64,000 nucleotides of DNA from CAVYHJ01 sp963768165 [NCBI: uncultured bacterium] (GCA_963768165.1 CAVYHJ010000002.1:248001-312000), one strand, 5' to 3'; positions 27,557-39,247 are shown, numbered from the stretch's first letter. Notes: generated by a model not told the origin, from the letters alone. Made by a program: numbers and translations.

Positions 27557-27649
27557 TGTCATTGCGAGCGAAGCGTGGCAATCTCGTTTTTAATCGTATT
27601 TGGCTTTAGAGCGAGATTGCTTCGGTCGCTACGCTCCCTCGCAATGACA
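27557..27649. repeat. 93-bp inverted repeat between moaC and rex
   Basis: The left arm begins TGTCATTGCGAGCGAAGC and the right arm ends GCTCCCTCGCAATGACA. The arms continue inward through GGCAATCTCG and CGAGATTGC. The whole could form a long hairpin in the transcript between rex and moaC. It is a typical dispersed bacterial palindrome and not a standard terminator, since no T-run follows. Confidence 0.85.
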
Positions 27650-27652
27650 AGA

Positions 27653-28300
27653 TTATATATTCAGTCTGCCAATCTGTGTCAGATAAAACGATAACGATTC
27701 CAGTTCCGTAGAAAGGTCTACATATCGTAATTTAATATGTTTCGGCACGCTAATCCGCGCAGGCGCAAAATTGAGTATGCACAACACCCCCGCTTGCACC
27801 AGCGCGTCGGCGACGGATTGCGCCGTCTCTGCCGGAGTTGCAATAATCCCGATACGGATTTTCAGTTCCGATACGGATTGGGTCAAGTTTTGCATGGGTT
27901 GAACAGGAATTCCCCGGATAGGTTTCCCAACTTTTTTTTCATCAGCGTCAAAAATAGCCGCAATTTGAAATCCTTGTTTGTCGAACCCTTTATAGGCCGA
28001 TAACGCTTTCCCGAGATTCCCGATTCCAATCAATGCCACTCTCCATGCTTGGTCGGTCCCCAATATACCCGCAATGCGCGACTTTAATTCCTGTACCGCG
28101 TATCCCTGCCCGCGGATTCCGAACTGTCCGAAATACGCCAGGTCTTTTCTCACTTGTGCCGGATTCACGCCTGCGTATTCGCCCAGTTTATCAGACGAAA
28201 CATTTTCCGTCCCGTTTTCCGCCAATAATGCCAACCCTCGCAAGTAAATAGATAACCGTTGCGCGGTGGATTCAGGTATCTTGACCGATTTATTCGCCAT
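27653..28300 (-). CDS. rex: Redox-sensing transcriptional repressor Rex
   Basis: A 215-residue repressor that senses the NADH/NAD+ ratio and controls fermentation and respiration genes. N-terminal winged helix (about 15-80, SSDKLGEYAGVNPAQVRKDLAYFGQFG) and a Rossmann NAD-binding domain (about 85-205, VALIGIGNLGKAL; IIATPAETAQSVADAL). Length is normal. A Rex-like inverted repeat overlaps its own promoter, so autoregulation is plausible. GGGAG precedes the ATG. Confidence 0.95.
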   Translation of the reverse strand: MANKSVKIPESTAQRLSIYLRGLALLAENGTENVSSDKLGEYAGVNPAQVRKDLAYFGQFGIRGQGYAVQELKSRIAGILGTDQAWRVALIGIGNLGKALSAYKGFDKQGFQIAAIFDADEKKVGKPIRGIPVQPMQNLTQSVSELKIRIGIIATPAETAQSVADALVQAGVLCILNFAPARISVPKHIKLRYVDLSTELESLSFYLTQIGRLNI

Positions 28301-28325
28301 AGATAGTTATGTTATTTCTCCCTAC

Positions 28326-28367
28326 ATAATATAAAATTCTTCCCAGGCTTGCAACACTTTGTTACAA
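28326..28367 (-). promoter_or_regulatory. rex promoter with Rex-like operator
   Basis: On the minus strand, TTGCAA (-35, 28349-28354) and TATTAT (-10, 28326-28331) are 17 bp apart. The -35 box is one arm of an inverted repeat TTGTAACA-AAG-TGTTGCAA at 28349-28367 (7 of 8 pairs). This resembles the TTGTGA-N6-TCACAA class of Rex sites. It suggests repression of rex by its own product. Confidence 0.55.
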
Positions 28368-28420
28368 GAGTAAATAAAATAATGTTTAACAAATGTTAAT
28401 AGTTTCGTGAAAGATTGAAT

Positions 28421-30421
28421 CTATTGGATATATCCCAAACTCCGCAACCGTTCCCGATACTGGTCGGACATTTCGGAACCTTCCGCGGGAGTAGAATTGC
28501 CTTCCCCGGTTTCGTAACTCGTAACATATTTGGGCGGGTGGGAAATCGCGTACTCTTTGGTCACCGCTTCCACGGGCACATCTCCGTCCATATCCTTGGC
28601 AATAGGTATATTCAGGAACCACAACAAGGCCGGTGTAATGTCCAGCACGTTCAAATATTTTGGAAGTTTTTCTTTGGTCTGTATCTGCGGTCCTGCCATT
28701 ACCACTATCCCCGGCGGGCTGTGGCGGTGGTCTCCGGAAATAAAAGTATGCGTCAGGAAATGTAATTTCTCGACTAAAGGGGAGATGGGTTCAAAGCCAT
28801 GGTCGGAACACAAGATTACCGTCGCCCCGTTATCCAATTGATCCACGAACGGTTTCAATTCTTCATCGGTCATTTCATAGTACCGATTAATCATCTCTCC
28901 GAACATTTGTTTATCCTTTTCCGGTATCCCCCAGAATCCGTCCGGATGAGAATATTTCCAGAAAAAATGGGAGACCGTGTCCGGCCCGTGAAAATATACA
29001 ATGGTTAAATCGGGATGATAAGTATTGAATATATATTCCCCGTATTTCGCGGAGGATTGGTCTTCGGCAAACGATTGTTGCAACACACCGTAATAAATAT
29101 CGTAGGGCGGATGATCGGCTTTGGACAATTCCTGCGCCATCGCGGGATTGGGAAATAAGCGGCTTAATTGTTCCGGAGTCACATTCCCACGAGTAATCTC
29201 ATTGCTCTTAATTTCATTATATAACGTTGAAGGGTAGGTCACATCCGGCCCGCCGTGCGCCATAATTTGCAAATAATCCGAGACCATATATCCATTAACT
29301 TTCTCCACCGGCGTGGTAATCATCATATTGACGATGCCCACCTTTTTCCCTTGCTCGCTCACGATATTCCAGACGGCTTTGGTCTGCCGGTTTGTCCGGT
29401 CGTTCGCCAGCAAATTCCATAACCCATACTCCGCCAATCGTAGGGTTTCATTCATGGGAGACTGCACGAAAAATTCCAGTCCCGTCACCGCACGGTTCAT
29501 TGGCACTGCTCCCAACGATTCCTCAAAAAACTCGGAGTCGCCCAATCGCAGAAAATGAATGATACCAGTTTTTATCGGCATTTTACCGGTGGCGATACTC
29601 GTCCATATGGCAGGCGATAAAGTTGGACGGAATGTCTTGATATATCCCCACGCGCCCCGGTCTACCAACTTTTTCAAATTCGGCATTTTCCCTTGTTCCA
29701 TCAAGGGTTGTGCTACCGACCAATCTGCTCCATCCCAGCCGAGAAATATAATGGGATTTTGTTGGGTGGTATTCACAACTGTCGTTTCTAGTTTGGTTTT
29801 CAATTGTTTTTTTGCAACCACACTTTTCGCGGACACGAGTTGTATATTCTGGGATACTGCAACATTCTTCTTCGGTTCACTTTCTTTCTTGGTAACTGTA
29901 TTGGATGCAGGTTTCCGTAAATCAATAGCAATTGCCGTGATAACTAAAAAAATGATGGGGATTTTTCGCAGAGATAGATTTTTCATATTCCGTGCGAAAT
30001 GACTTTCGTTTTCCTCGTCTGCTTTCCATTGCCGCAGACATCCTATCAACGCCAGCACGCCGGAAATGGCCTGTATCAATGCAAACCAGTCGAGTAACTT
30101 AATGGATAACGGTGTTAGCGAAAATCGGAACTCCGCCAAATCCATCCAATATTGTGTCGCGGAATATCCCAAAATCAACGCGCATCCTAACAATAACATC
30201 GGAGAAATTCGTTTATTTGTTTTTTTAATACCTAAAAATAATCGCGATCCAACTCTGAAAATCAGTCCTAGAAATCCAAACGCAATGGCGAATCCAATGC
30301 TGAAATAAATCACAATCGCCAGCAATGTCAGGATTCGCTGGGTATACAACAGGTTCAAAAGCACGATCAATATCGCACCCAAACACCCGTATAATATGCC
30401 TAATTTAATTCCAGTTTTCAT
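28421..30421 (-). CDS. Membrane-anchored type I phosphodiesterase/alkaline-phosphatase-fold protein
   Basis: A 666-residue protein. The first 165 residues hold about five membrane segments. The soluble remainder is an alkaline-phosphatase-superfamily domain facing the periplasm. Metal and nucleophile motifs are visible: FLGWDGADW, SPAIWTSIATGKMP (nucleophile Thr or Ser), YFHGPDTVSHFFW and LCSDHGFEP. It could hydrolyse phosphodiesters or transfer phospho-groups onto surface glycans. Substrate is unknown. It lies upstream of rex on the same strand. Confidence 0.82.
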   Translation of the reverse strand: MKTGIKLGILYGCLGAILIVLLNLLYTQRILTLLAIVIYFSIGFAIAFGFLGLIFRVGSRLFLGIKKTNKRISPMLLLGCALILGYSATQYWMDLAEFRFSLTPLSIKLLDWFALIQAISGVLALIGCLRQWKADEENESHFARNMKNLSLRKIPIIFLVITAIAIDLRKPASNTVTKKESEPKKNVAVSQNIQLVSAKSVVAKKQLKTKLETTVVNTTQQNPIIFLGWDGADWSVAQPLMEQGKMPNLKKLVDRGAWGYIKTFRPTLSPAIWTSIATGKMPIKTGIIHFLRLGDSEFFEESLGAVPMNRAVTGLEFFVQSPMNETLRLAEYGLWNLLANDRTNRQTKAVWNIVSEQGKKVGIVNMMITTPVEKVNGYMVSDYLQIMAHGGPDVTYPSTLYNEIKSNEITRGNVTPEQLSRLFPNPAMAQELSKADHPPYDIYYGVLQQSFAEDQSSAKYGEYIFNTYHPDLTIVYFHGPDTVSHFFWKYSHPDGFWGIPEKDKQMFGEMINRYYEMTDEELKPFVDQLDNGATVILCSDHGFEPISPLVEKLHFLTHTFISGDHRHSPPGIVVMAGPQIQTKEKLPKYLNVLDITPALLWFLNIPIAKDMDGDVPVEAVTKEYAISHPPKYVTSYETGEGNSTPAEGSEMSDQYRERLRSLGYIQ

Positions 30422-30439
30422 ACATTATCCTGCTGTTTT

Positions 30440-30479
30440 GTCATTCTGAGCGCAGCGAAGAATCCCTGTGTTCTACCTG
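30440..30479. repeat. GTCATTCTGAG-type palindromic repeat
   Basis: Copy with GTCATTCTGAGCGCAGCG and ending AATCCCTGTGTTCTACC. The last 20 bases match the end of the copy at 44359-44408. It lies between the DUF362 protein gene and the phosphodiesterase gene. Confidence 0.75.
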
Positions 30480-30490
30480 CGTTTATGCAC

Positions 30491-31732
30491 TTACGAAGCA
30501 ATTTTCCGTATCACTGTCGCATACTGTTTTTCCTGTTCCGCAAAAAAACCTTTGTCACCGTGAAAATCAATCGCCTCGACTGGACACACAGAATAGCAAT
30601 ACATGCAATGGATACACCCGTCGAGATTTTCTTTAAACCCGTCGGGAATTTTTAAACTCACGGGACAATAATCCGTGCAAATGGTACAGCCGGGGACGCA
30701 TTTGTCATTCAATGTCAATTTCTCCAGCGTCATTTCCTCACGTAAAAACTTGTCCTGGCGCAATCCGGTCGAAAACAATATCTCCTGCGCCCAGTCCGTA
30801 TTGCAAACTGCATTGAAGAAAGCCGTGTTGCGAATTTTCAAGAAATATTTTTGTCTCTTGGGAGAATGGATAAATCCCACCAGCGGATTCACGTGCGGAC
30901 GCTGCATTTCTTTGCGGTACTGGAGATACGGATGTTTTTTTAAAAACTCGTGATGTTCTTTCGTAATCAGTCCCTGTTTTTCGGCTTCCGCCAGCAACCG
31001 CGCTTCCATCGGCGTGAAATCCGCGAGATAAGCGCACGCCAAATCCAATAAATACGGATCAGTTCCCAGTAACATCACGTTCAAACGGGTAGGAACACCG
31101 CGCGTCGGTCCGGTTCCCTCCATGGCATAAATCGCATCCACAATATGCAGATTCGGTTTTACTTTTCGATTGATATTCAAAATATTCTTGCACAAACTTT
31201 CATGAGTTTTCTTTTTGTTGGTTTGTCCTACCAGCGTGCCCATGAGATTCTTCAGGCATCCGGTAATCCCGACTTCAAAATGCATCTTGAGTTTCGGAAG
31301 ATTAATCAGGAAATCGGCTTCCATCACAGGTTTGGCAACTTGCGCCATAACCCCATCCTCAAACGGAATCTCCACGCCGTCCGCCTGGTTCAAATCAATC
31401 ACGTCCACACCGAAATGCTTGCCCAACTCATCCACCTTTAGGCGCTGGATTACGCTGATATTGCTCCGGTAAAACCCGCTGTTGGTTCCTTCCCCTATGG
31501 CAATATTGGTATATCCCTGCGCTTTGAGAAACTCGATAACCCCGCCAAGCACTCGCAAATCCGTCGTGTTCCCGGTGAGGGCGTTCATGTTGGAGTTGAG
31601 GTTTGGCTTGAGTAAAATTCTGGCATTCTTGGACTTGGGGAACAAATCCAAATACTTCTCCAATTCCGCAGATAACCGCTCCCGTATCTGCGACCCTGTC
31701 TTTGCCTCAATGACTGAAAACCGATAGCTCAT
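30491..31732 (-). CDS. DUF362 protein with 4Fe-4S ferredoxin domain
   Basis: A 413-residue cytoplasmic iron-sulphur protein. The first 300 residues form a DUF362 domain (ILLKPNLNSN; NLPKLKMHFEVGITGCLKNLMG). The C-terminus (about 350-400) has two ferredoxin-type clusters: CVPGCTICTDYCP and CIHCMYCYSVCP. The family is widespread in anaerobes and its reaction is not established. Electron transfer is likely. It is followed by the phosphodiesterase gene. Confidence 0.85.
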   Translation of the reverse strand: MSYRFSVIEAKTGSQIRERLSAELEKYLDLFPKSKNARILLKPNLNSNMNALTGNTTDLRVLGGVIEFLKAQGYTNIAIGEGTNSGFYRSNISVIQRLKVDELGKHFGVDVIDLNQADGVEIPFEDGVMAQVAKPVMEADFLINLPKLKMHFEVGITGCLKNLMGTLVGQTNKKKTHESLCKNILNINRKVKPNLHIVDAIYAMEGTGPTRGVPTRLNVMLLGTDPYLLDLACAYLADFTPMEARLLAEAEKQGLITKEHHEFLKKHPYLQYRKEMQRPHVNPLVGFIHSPKRQKYFLKIRNTAFFNAVCNTDWAQEILFSTGLRQDKFLREEMTLEKLTLNDKCVPGCTICTDYCPVSLKIPDGFKENLDGCIHCMYCYSVCPVEAIDFHGDKGFFAEQEKQYATVIRKIAS

Positions 31733-31807
31733 TATAGTCTTAACCTCTTTATCTTCAACCCTTTTAGTAGCGAATCCTTACCGAACCCATACTGGACTTG
31801 TAGTGGG

Positions 31808-31844
31808 CTTGAAGTGGAATTGAAATTTTCAATTCCACTTCAAG
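31808..31844. repeat. 37-bp perfect palindrome across the GT9 stop codon
   Basis: Two 18-base arms (CTTGAAGTGGAATTGAAA and its complement) are separated by one base. Imperfect pairing extends several bases further out. The right arm covers the TGA stop of the GT9 gene (31840-31842). No T-run follows, so it is not a classic terminator. It might stabilise the 3' end of the message or be another dispersed palindrome. Confidence 0.75.
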
Positions 31845-33132
31845 TCCGCTTTAGTTGCGTATCTATTGGATGATTGGTGCTTGTGATTATCGCTTTATAA
31901 ACCTGCTCAATTTCAATAGATTTCATACACGCCTGCCGTTCTTTATAATAACACTTGTCCTCATCACACGTCCAACGGCAGGGGTAATCATTTTCCACGA
32001 CTTTATGAATTGAACCGTAGGGCGCGGTCTCGATGGATTTGGACGGACCGAAAATCGCCACAGTTGGAGTCCCCACGGCGACCGATAAATGCATGGGCGC
32101 GGAATCATTACAAATAAATATAGCACATTGTTGAATCATCGCCCCGAGTTCCCGGATACCCGTTTGACCCGCGAGCACAATTGGCTTCTTAGACATTCCT
32201 TTGACCATTAGGTCAATCATGGGTTGTTCTTCGGTTGTGCCGGTAATCAAAATTTTGATCTGCTGCGTCGGGAATGAGTCTTTTTCTTTCCCGACGCCAT
32301 CCGTCATTAACTTTTCCGCCAGTGCGGAATATTTTTCTATCGGCCATGATTTCAGAGGTTTACGTCCACCGGGATGAATCCCAATGAGAGTATCTGTGTC
32401 TTTCACACCCAATTGATGCAGTTTTTCTTTGGCAGTGGTAATCTCCGTATTCGTCAGAAATACTTTTATCTCTTTCTCTTCCGGCAGAATGTTGATACCA
32501 ATATGCCGGAGTAAATTCAAATGCGCATCCACCTTATGAATCAATTCCGTATATGGGACAACATGCGTGAGTAAATAAGAACCCCCGCCATATCCATAAC
32601 TCAAACGATATTTCGCTCCACTCCGAAATGCCAAAAAATAAATGTCCCTAATATCCCCGCGCGCGTCAATCACCAAGTCATATTTTTCCTTAACAAGTTG
32701 GCGGAGAATTTTGTTATATTGTTTACGGGGATGAACCCCTACACTACGCGTAGTGTAGCCCTTTATGGGCGTATCCTGTTTGTAAAACCAGAATGCATTG
32801 TAAGGAATCACCTTGTCCACATACGGATTATGTTCCAACAAGGGCGCGGCACCGGTCGGGACAAGCATGGTGATTTCTGCTTGTGGACAGGCGTGTTTGA
32901 GGGGTTTAATCATGGGAATCGTCATTAACACATCACCAATATACGCGGTACGCAAGATAAGAATTTTCTTCAATGAACCCAAATCAATCGGTTGATTGCG
33001 AGTTTTGCTCTGATACCCCAATCCGCGGGCAATGGCAAACCACGGCGAAAGACCCCAATCAATCACCCGTGTTGCCAGGCGTTTTTTCGGATTAATGATT
33101 TTATATTTTTGCGTAAATGGGTTTGATGTCAT
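31840..33132 (-). CDS. Glycosyltransferase family 9 (heptosyltransferase-like)
   Basis: A 430-residue transferase predicted to add a heptose or other sugar to lipopolysaccharide core. N-terminal Rossmann domain: KKILILRTAYIGDVLMTIPMI. C-terminal donor-binding domain: IGIHPGGRKPLKSWP and FICNDSAPMHLSVAVGTPTVAIFGPS. A cysteine-rich tail (CRWTCDEDKCYYKERQAC) is also common in the family. Two stretches are encoded by palindromic repeats inserted in frame: KGYTTRSVGVHPRK (32726-32770) and GVGKEKDSFPTQ (32265-32297). Both fall where loops are expected, so the protein may remain functional. Confidence 0.88.
   Translation of the reverse strand: MTSNPFTQKYKIINPKKRLATRVIDWGLSPWFAIARGLGYQSKTRNQPIDLGSLKKILILRTAYIGDVLMTIPMIKPLKHACPQAEITMLVPTGAAPLLEHNPYVDKVIPYNAFWFYKQDTPIKGYTTRSVGVHPRKQYNKILRQLVKEKYDLVIDARGDIRDIYFLAFRSGAKYRLSYGYGGGSYLLTHVVPYTELIHKVDAHLNLLRHIGINILPEEKEIKVFLTNTEITTAKEKLHQLGVKDTDTLIGIHPGGRKPLKSWPIEKYSALAEKLMTDGVGKEKDSFPTQQIKILITGTTEEQPMIDLMVKGMSKKPIVLAGQTGIRELGAMIQQCAIFICNDSAPMHLSVAVGTPTVAIFGPSKSIETAPYGSIHKVVENDYPCRWTCDEDKCYYKERQACMKSIEIEQVYKAIITSTNHPIDTQLKRT
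32265..32297. repeat. Palindromic repeat, copy 2, inside the GT9 gene
   Basis: Same 33-bp element as at 23790-23822 (arms GCGTCGGGAA/TTCCCGACGC). Its length is a multiple of three and it keeps the reading frame open. Confidence 0.8.
32726..32770. repeat. Three-hairpin palindromic element inside the GT9 gene
   Basis: Three adjacent hairpins: GGGG-ATGAA-CCCC, the perfect palindrome CTACACTACGCGTAGTGTAG (32739-32758), and GCCC-TTTAT-GGGC. At 45 bp it is a multiple of three and leaves the frame open. Its structure resembles dispersed repeats normally found between genes. Confidence 0.75.
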
Positions 33133-33162
33133 TCCACTTCCCTAACGCAAAACAAATCCATT

Positions 33163-34194
33163 TCAGGTGAGTAAATAGTCATAGATAGATTTAGCGGCTA
33201 AATGCTGGCCATTATAATTCCAGTGCCATTCATTGATGAAATAAAGGGCTTTATTTTTCGACTGCCGGAATATGGGCGCCAATGGAAAAAAGGGAATATT
33301 TTCCTTACGGCAATAGTCCGACATAATGCGAGTTGGTTTTAGCAGATTTTTTTCAATCATACTGTCATTGTAAGCAACCGTATATTTTCTTGGAAGTACT
33401 TCCTGCGGATTCACCACCACATCGGCGGGTACTTCCACGGTCAGGAATTGACTATGATGGGAATGAACCTCCTGATTAAGTTGTTTAATCAAATCCATGG
33501 TGTGTTCAAATTCTTTTGCGAATTTGGGAGTATAAGGGTCTTGATAAATTTCCCCGAGAGGGTGTTTGCTCTTGGACCGCATTAACATAAGATTCATCTT
33601 GCCCAACGATAAAAAACGGAATGTGTCGTCGAATTGGGTTTTGCGATATAACTTCCACATAGAGGCATTGGATTCTTCCACGTCATTTTTAAAAAACGCC
33701 AAAATCACCAAATCGGGATGGTACAAATAACCGCGCTGTTTATAAAATAAATATTCCTGCAAGGTGCCATACCCATAGCCCCCCGTATTCATAACCTCAT
33801 ATTTTGTTATTTCGGGCAGGGGGTGCGTTTCGTTCAACTCTTTCTCCAGTTTTTTGGGGAAGGAGTCTTCCATATTCACTCCCCAGCCGAATACGAAGGA
33901 ATCGCCCAAGACCATAATCCGGTACACTGAGCTATCTTTGTCCGGTGAATATTCGTAGTCACGGAACCCGTCTTTATTAATTTCAACCATACATGATGTG
34001 TCGGGTGTCACCAAGAGATTTTTATAATTGGGAGTTAAAGAAAAACCCAGCGGAGGATCGGGTCGGGTCATGAACTGACTGCGAATCTGGCTGGGTTGAA
34101 AGATTCGGATGAGGATTTCCGCAATTATCAGACAAAGGACTACCGTACCCAGCAATACCATCAGATTAAGAAATTTTTTTGAAATTTTCCCCAC
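33163..34194 (-). CDS. SGNH/GDSL-hydrolase-like membrane-anchored protein
   Basis: A 343-residue protein with one N-terminal membrane segment (about 10-29) and a periplasmic SGNH-like domain. The block-I motif VLGDSFVFGWG gives the likely catalytic Ser. The C-terminal block reads NEWHWNYNGQHLAAK, resembling AlgJ/AlgX-type acetyltransferase-hydrolases, with Glu two residues before the catalytic His where Asp is usual. Start is GTG at 34194 without a clear ribosome site. Next to GT9, it may modify a surface glycan (inference). Confidence 0.75.
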   Translation of the reverse strand: MGKISKKFLNLMVLLGTVVLCLIIAEILIRIFQPSQIRSQFMTRPDPPLGFSLTPNYKNLLVTPDTSCMVEINKDGFRDYEYSPDKDSSVYRIMVLGDSFVFGWGVNMEDSFPKKLEKELNETHPLPEITKYEVMNTGGYGYGTLQEYLFYKQRGYLYHPDLVILAFFKNDVEESNASMWKLYRKTQFDDTFRFLSLGKMNLMLMRSKSKHPLGEIYQDPYTPKFAKEFEHTMDLIKQLNQEVHSHHSQFLTVEVPADVVVNPQEVLPRKYTVAYNDSMIEKNLLKPTRIMSDYCRKENIPFFPLAPIFRQSKNKALYFINEWHWNYNGQHLAAKSIYDYLLT

Positions 34195-34346
34195 AAGAAA
34201 ATTATACCAAACTGAAAGGTATAAAAGGAAATATCCTTTAACTCGAAAAATAATCTTAGATGTCAGGAATAAAAAATAATCATTCTCGACGTAAACAATG
34301 TCTTTTGAATTAATTAGACGTCCCTAAAAAAGAAATAGAGAAATAA

Positions 34347-34616
34347 AATAAAGATGCAAACAAACGATTACCTGGAGAAGTTGGTGAATTGGTTGTGCGG
34401 AGACCGGAAGTTGTCAAAGAATATCTGAATGATTCCGAAGAAATCTCGCGGGCGTTTCGTAACGGGTGGTATCATACATCCAATTTGATAAAAAAGGATG
34501 CGGATAGGTTCTATTCTTTCGTATACCGTCGGCAGGGGATAAAAATGTCTCCGCAGGAGATTGATAATGTGTTATCACTGAAACCAAAGGTACCCCAGCC
34601 TGCAGTATTGTTGTAA
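34347..34616 (+). pseudogene. Remnant of an acyl-CoA synthetase / AMP-forming ligase
   Basis: The frame lacks a convincing start and encodes only the region around the A8 hinge of AMP-forming ligases: LPGEVGELVVRRPEVVKEYLND, then FRNGWYHTSNLIKKDADRFYSFVYRRQGIKMSPQEIDNVL. These match the canonical GEVGELVVRGP, DGWLHTGDL and GRKKDMI segments in order, with decayed key residues (HTSNL for HTGDL, YRRQG for GRKKD). About 90 of some 500 residues survive. It is isolated from any pathway gene. Confidence 0.7.
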
Positions 34617-34626
34617 TGCCTTCAGT

Positions 34627-35148
34627 TCACTCCTCAGACGAATCCGTATCATCCAATTTTGGCAGTCCAGCCTCTCTGGATTTGGAAATGAAACCTATAA
34701 TCCCTTTATATCCAAGTAATAAATAGAATCCGATGATGGTTCGTACAGCAGGGCTTATTAACTTCAAAATATCACTTTTATAATTTGCCAACTGATCACC
34801 CTGATCATGTTTTAAATAGTACACAATCTGATAAATCAAATCCGGTATACTATGCGCAATCAGATATAACCCCATCAGAGAAATCGCCATTGTCCAGATT
34901 TCTATAAGTGAGAATTGAGTAAATTTATCTGAAGTTTCTGTTCCAGAAATCATTTCATTAACAATTGTATCGGCAAGGAACCATAAAAGTAAGGCAATTA
35001 TAAATGAAGCAGTATAGGAAATCATAAAGTTTTTCATACCATGTGGGACATCCCATGCAATTATTGCCGGTATCCCAACAATTACGTTGATAAATATGGA
35101 TAGCGCCATCAACCGGATTAATAAAATCCCCAAATCTCGTGCCGTCAT
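34627..35148 (-). CDS. Small polytopic membrane protein
   Basis: A 173-residue protein with four hydrophobic segments (about 6-30, 40-65, 86-112 and 130-153) and an acidic C-terminal tail (DDTDSSEE). I do not recognise the family. AAAGGAG lies 6 bases before the ATG, supporting expression. It sits alone between the ligase remnant (opposite strand) and the rRNA operon. Confidence 0.7.
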   Translation of the reverse strand: MTARDLGILLIRLMALSIFINVIVGIPAIIAWDVPHGMKNFMISYTASFIIALLLWFLADTIVNEMISGTETSDKFTQFSLIEIWTMAISLMGLYLIAHSIPDLIYQIVYYLKHDQGDQLANYKSDILKLISPAVRTIIGFYLLLGYKGIIGFISKSREAGLPKLDDTDSSEE

Positions 35149-35230
35149 GATCTTTCTCCTTTTGCAAAGATAAATCTATATGTCGAGATTATATGTTGTT
35201 ATTGATAAAGTTTCAAAAAAATAATAGTAA

Positions 35231-35269
35231 ATAAAAAACCCGAAGAGTCATCACAAGACTCTCGGGTTT
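35231..35269 (-). terminator. Terminator of the rRNA operon
   Basis: On the minus strand a GC-rich stem (AACCCGAGAGTC / GACTCTTCGGGTT, one bulge) is followed by TTTTTT. It lies just past the 5S gene. Confidence 0.9.
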
Positions 35270-35277
35270 GTATTAAT

Positions 35278-35393
35278 CCCGGCAACGTCCTACTTTCACA
35301 CCCATCTTCACAGGCACTATCATCGGCTCTGGCGGGCTTAACTGCCGTGTTCGGGATGGGAACGGGTGTTTCCCCGCCGATATGGTCACCGGA
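35278..35393 (-). rRNA. rrf: 5S ribosomal RNA
   Basis: Recognised by the conserved minus-strand GAACACGGCAGTTAAGCCC-type core and complementary ends (CCGGTGACC at the start, GCCGGG at the end), about 116 nt. Last gene of the operon, followed by a terminator. Confidence 0.93.
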
Positions 35394-35521
35394 AAATTGA
35401 ATACTATTTTCAGGTTGTTATTGAGTTTTGCGGGAATAGCCTTCCACAAAAACTCTATTGAATACGGGTTTAAAGTTACTTGTCAAAGCATAATTTATTT
35501 ACGCCAGAGCAAATAATATGG

Positions 35522-38514
<2,993 letters not shown>

Positions 38515-38515
38515 A

Positions 38516-38943
38516 TATATATTTGGTCTCGCGTAAATTAAATTTTTCGCCTAAAGTTATTACACTTCAGCGCTCAGGCACAACTTATAAATTTGTGTCA
38601 TGATGCTTTGCTAGTTTTCTTCTTACCCGTATTCAATTGTCAAAGAGCACTCTTGCTTCCCGTCTCAGGGGCTTCAAGATGTTGCATGTAGGCTATACAG
38701 ACAACAGCGGAAGACAGAATGTTATATTCTGCATTCTACTTTTGGCTTTACGCCATTCTTAAAAACTCTTCTTTAATGCTTCTTTTAACCTTTGCCCAAT
38801 TTTCTTATCTTTTGGACAGTGATAAAGGTAAATTCCAATCTTTACCAAGGACTTTATTATCAGTCCAAATAGGACTATTGTTACGATGGGTAACGCTACT
38901 ATCGTCCATAACGGTTTCATTTTACACCATCATTTGCTCAAAC
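38516..38943 (-). other. rRNA spacer between tRNA-Ala and 23S, with boxA
   Basis: About 430 bp without a gene. The boxA-like antitermination signal TGCTCTTTGACA is at 38638-38649 on the minus strand, ahead of 23S. Short frames here are not coding. Confidence 0.75.
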
Positions 38944-39019
38944 TGGTGGAGATAACCGGGATCGAACCGGTGACCTCCTGGTTGCAAACCAGGCGCTCTC
39001 CCAGCTGAGCTATATCCCC
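38944..39019 (-). tRNA. tRNA-Ala (TGC)
   Basis: 76 nt with encoded CCA. The acceptor stem GGGGATA pairs with TATCTCC (one G-T pair). The anticodon loop TTTGCAA gives TGC. It lies in the usual position in the 16S-23S spacer. Confidence 0.97.
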
Positions 39020-39026
39020 ATCGTAA

Positions 39027-39103
<77 letters not shown>

Positions 39104-39136
39104 ACAGTTTAATGGGTTCATTTGCTCACAGTTGAT

Positions 39137-39178
39137 GGAATAGAACTATGAACTCTGAACCGTGAACCATGAACCCTG
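39137..39178. repeat. 9-base-period repeat in the rRNA spacer
   Basis: Four to five imperfect units of the form GAAC(C/T)(A/G)TGA run in tandem. Similar AACTT/GAAAC low-complexity runs occur at 23832-23866, 25192-25222 and 48767-48802. Origin is unknown. Confidence 0.6.
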
Positions 39179-39247
39179 TTAGAAAATCTTTTCTCTCTAA
39201 TAGGATTCCTCCTGTTGGTATTTTTTCTAACAGGGTGAACCTGCCTT

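Noticed and set aside
39137-39178. CRISPR-like tandem repeats
   Set aside because: Units of 9 bases without unique spacers; no CRISPR array or cas gene is seen in the window.
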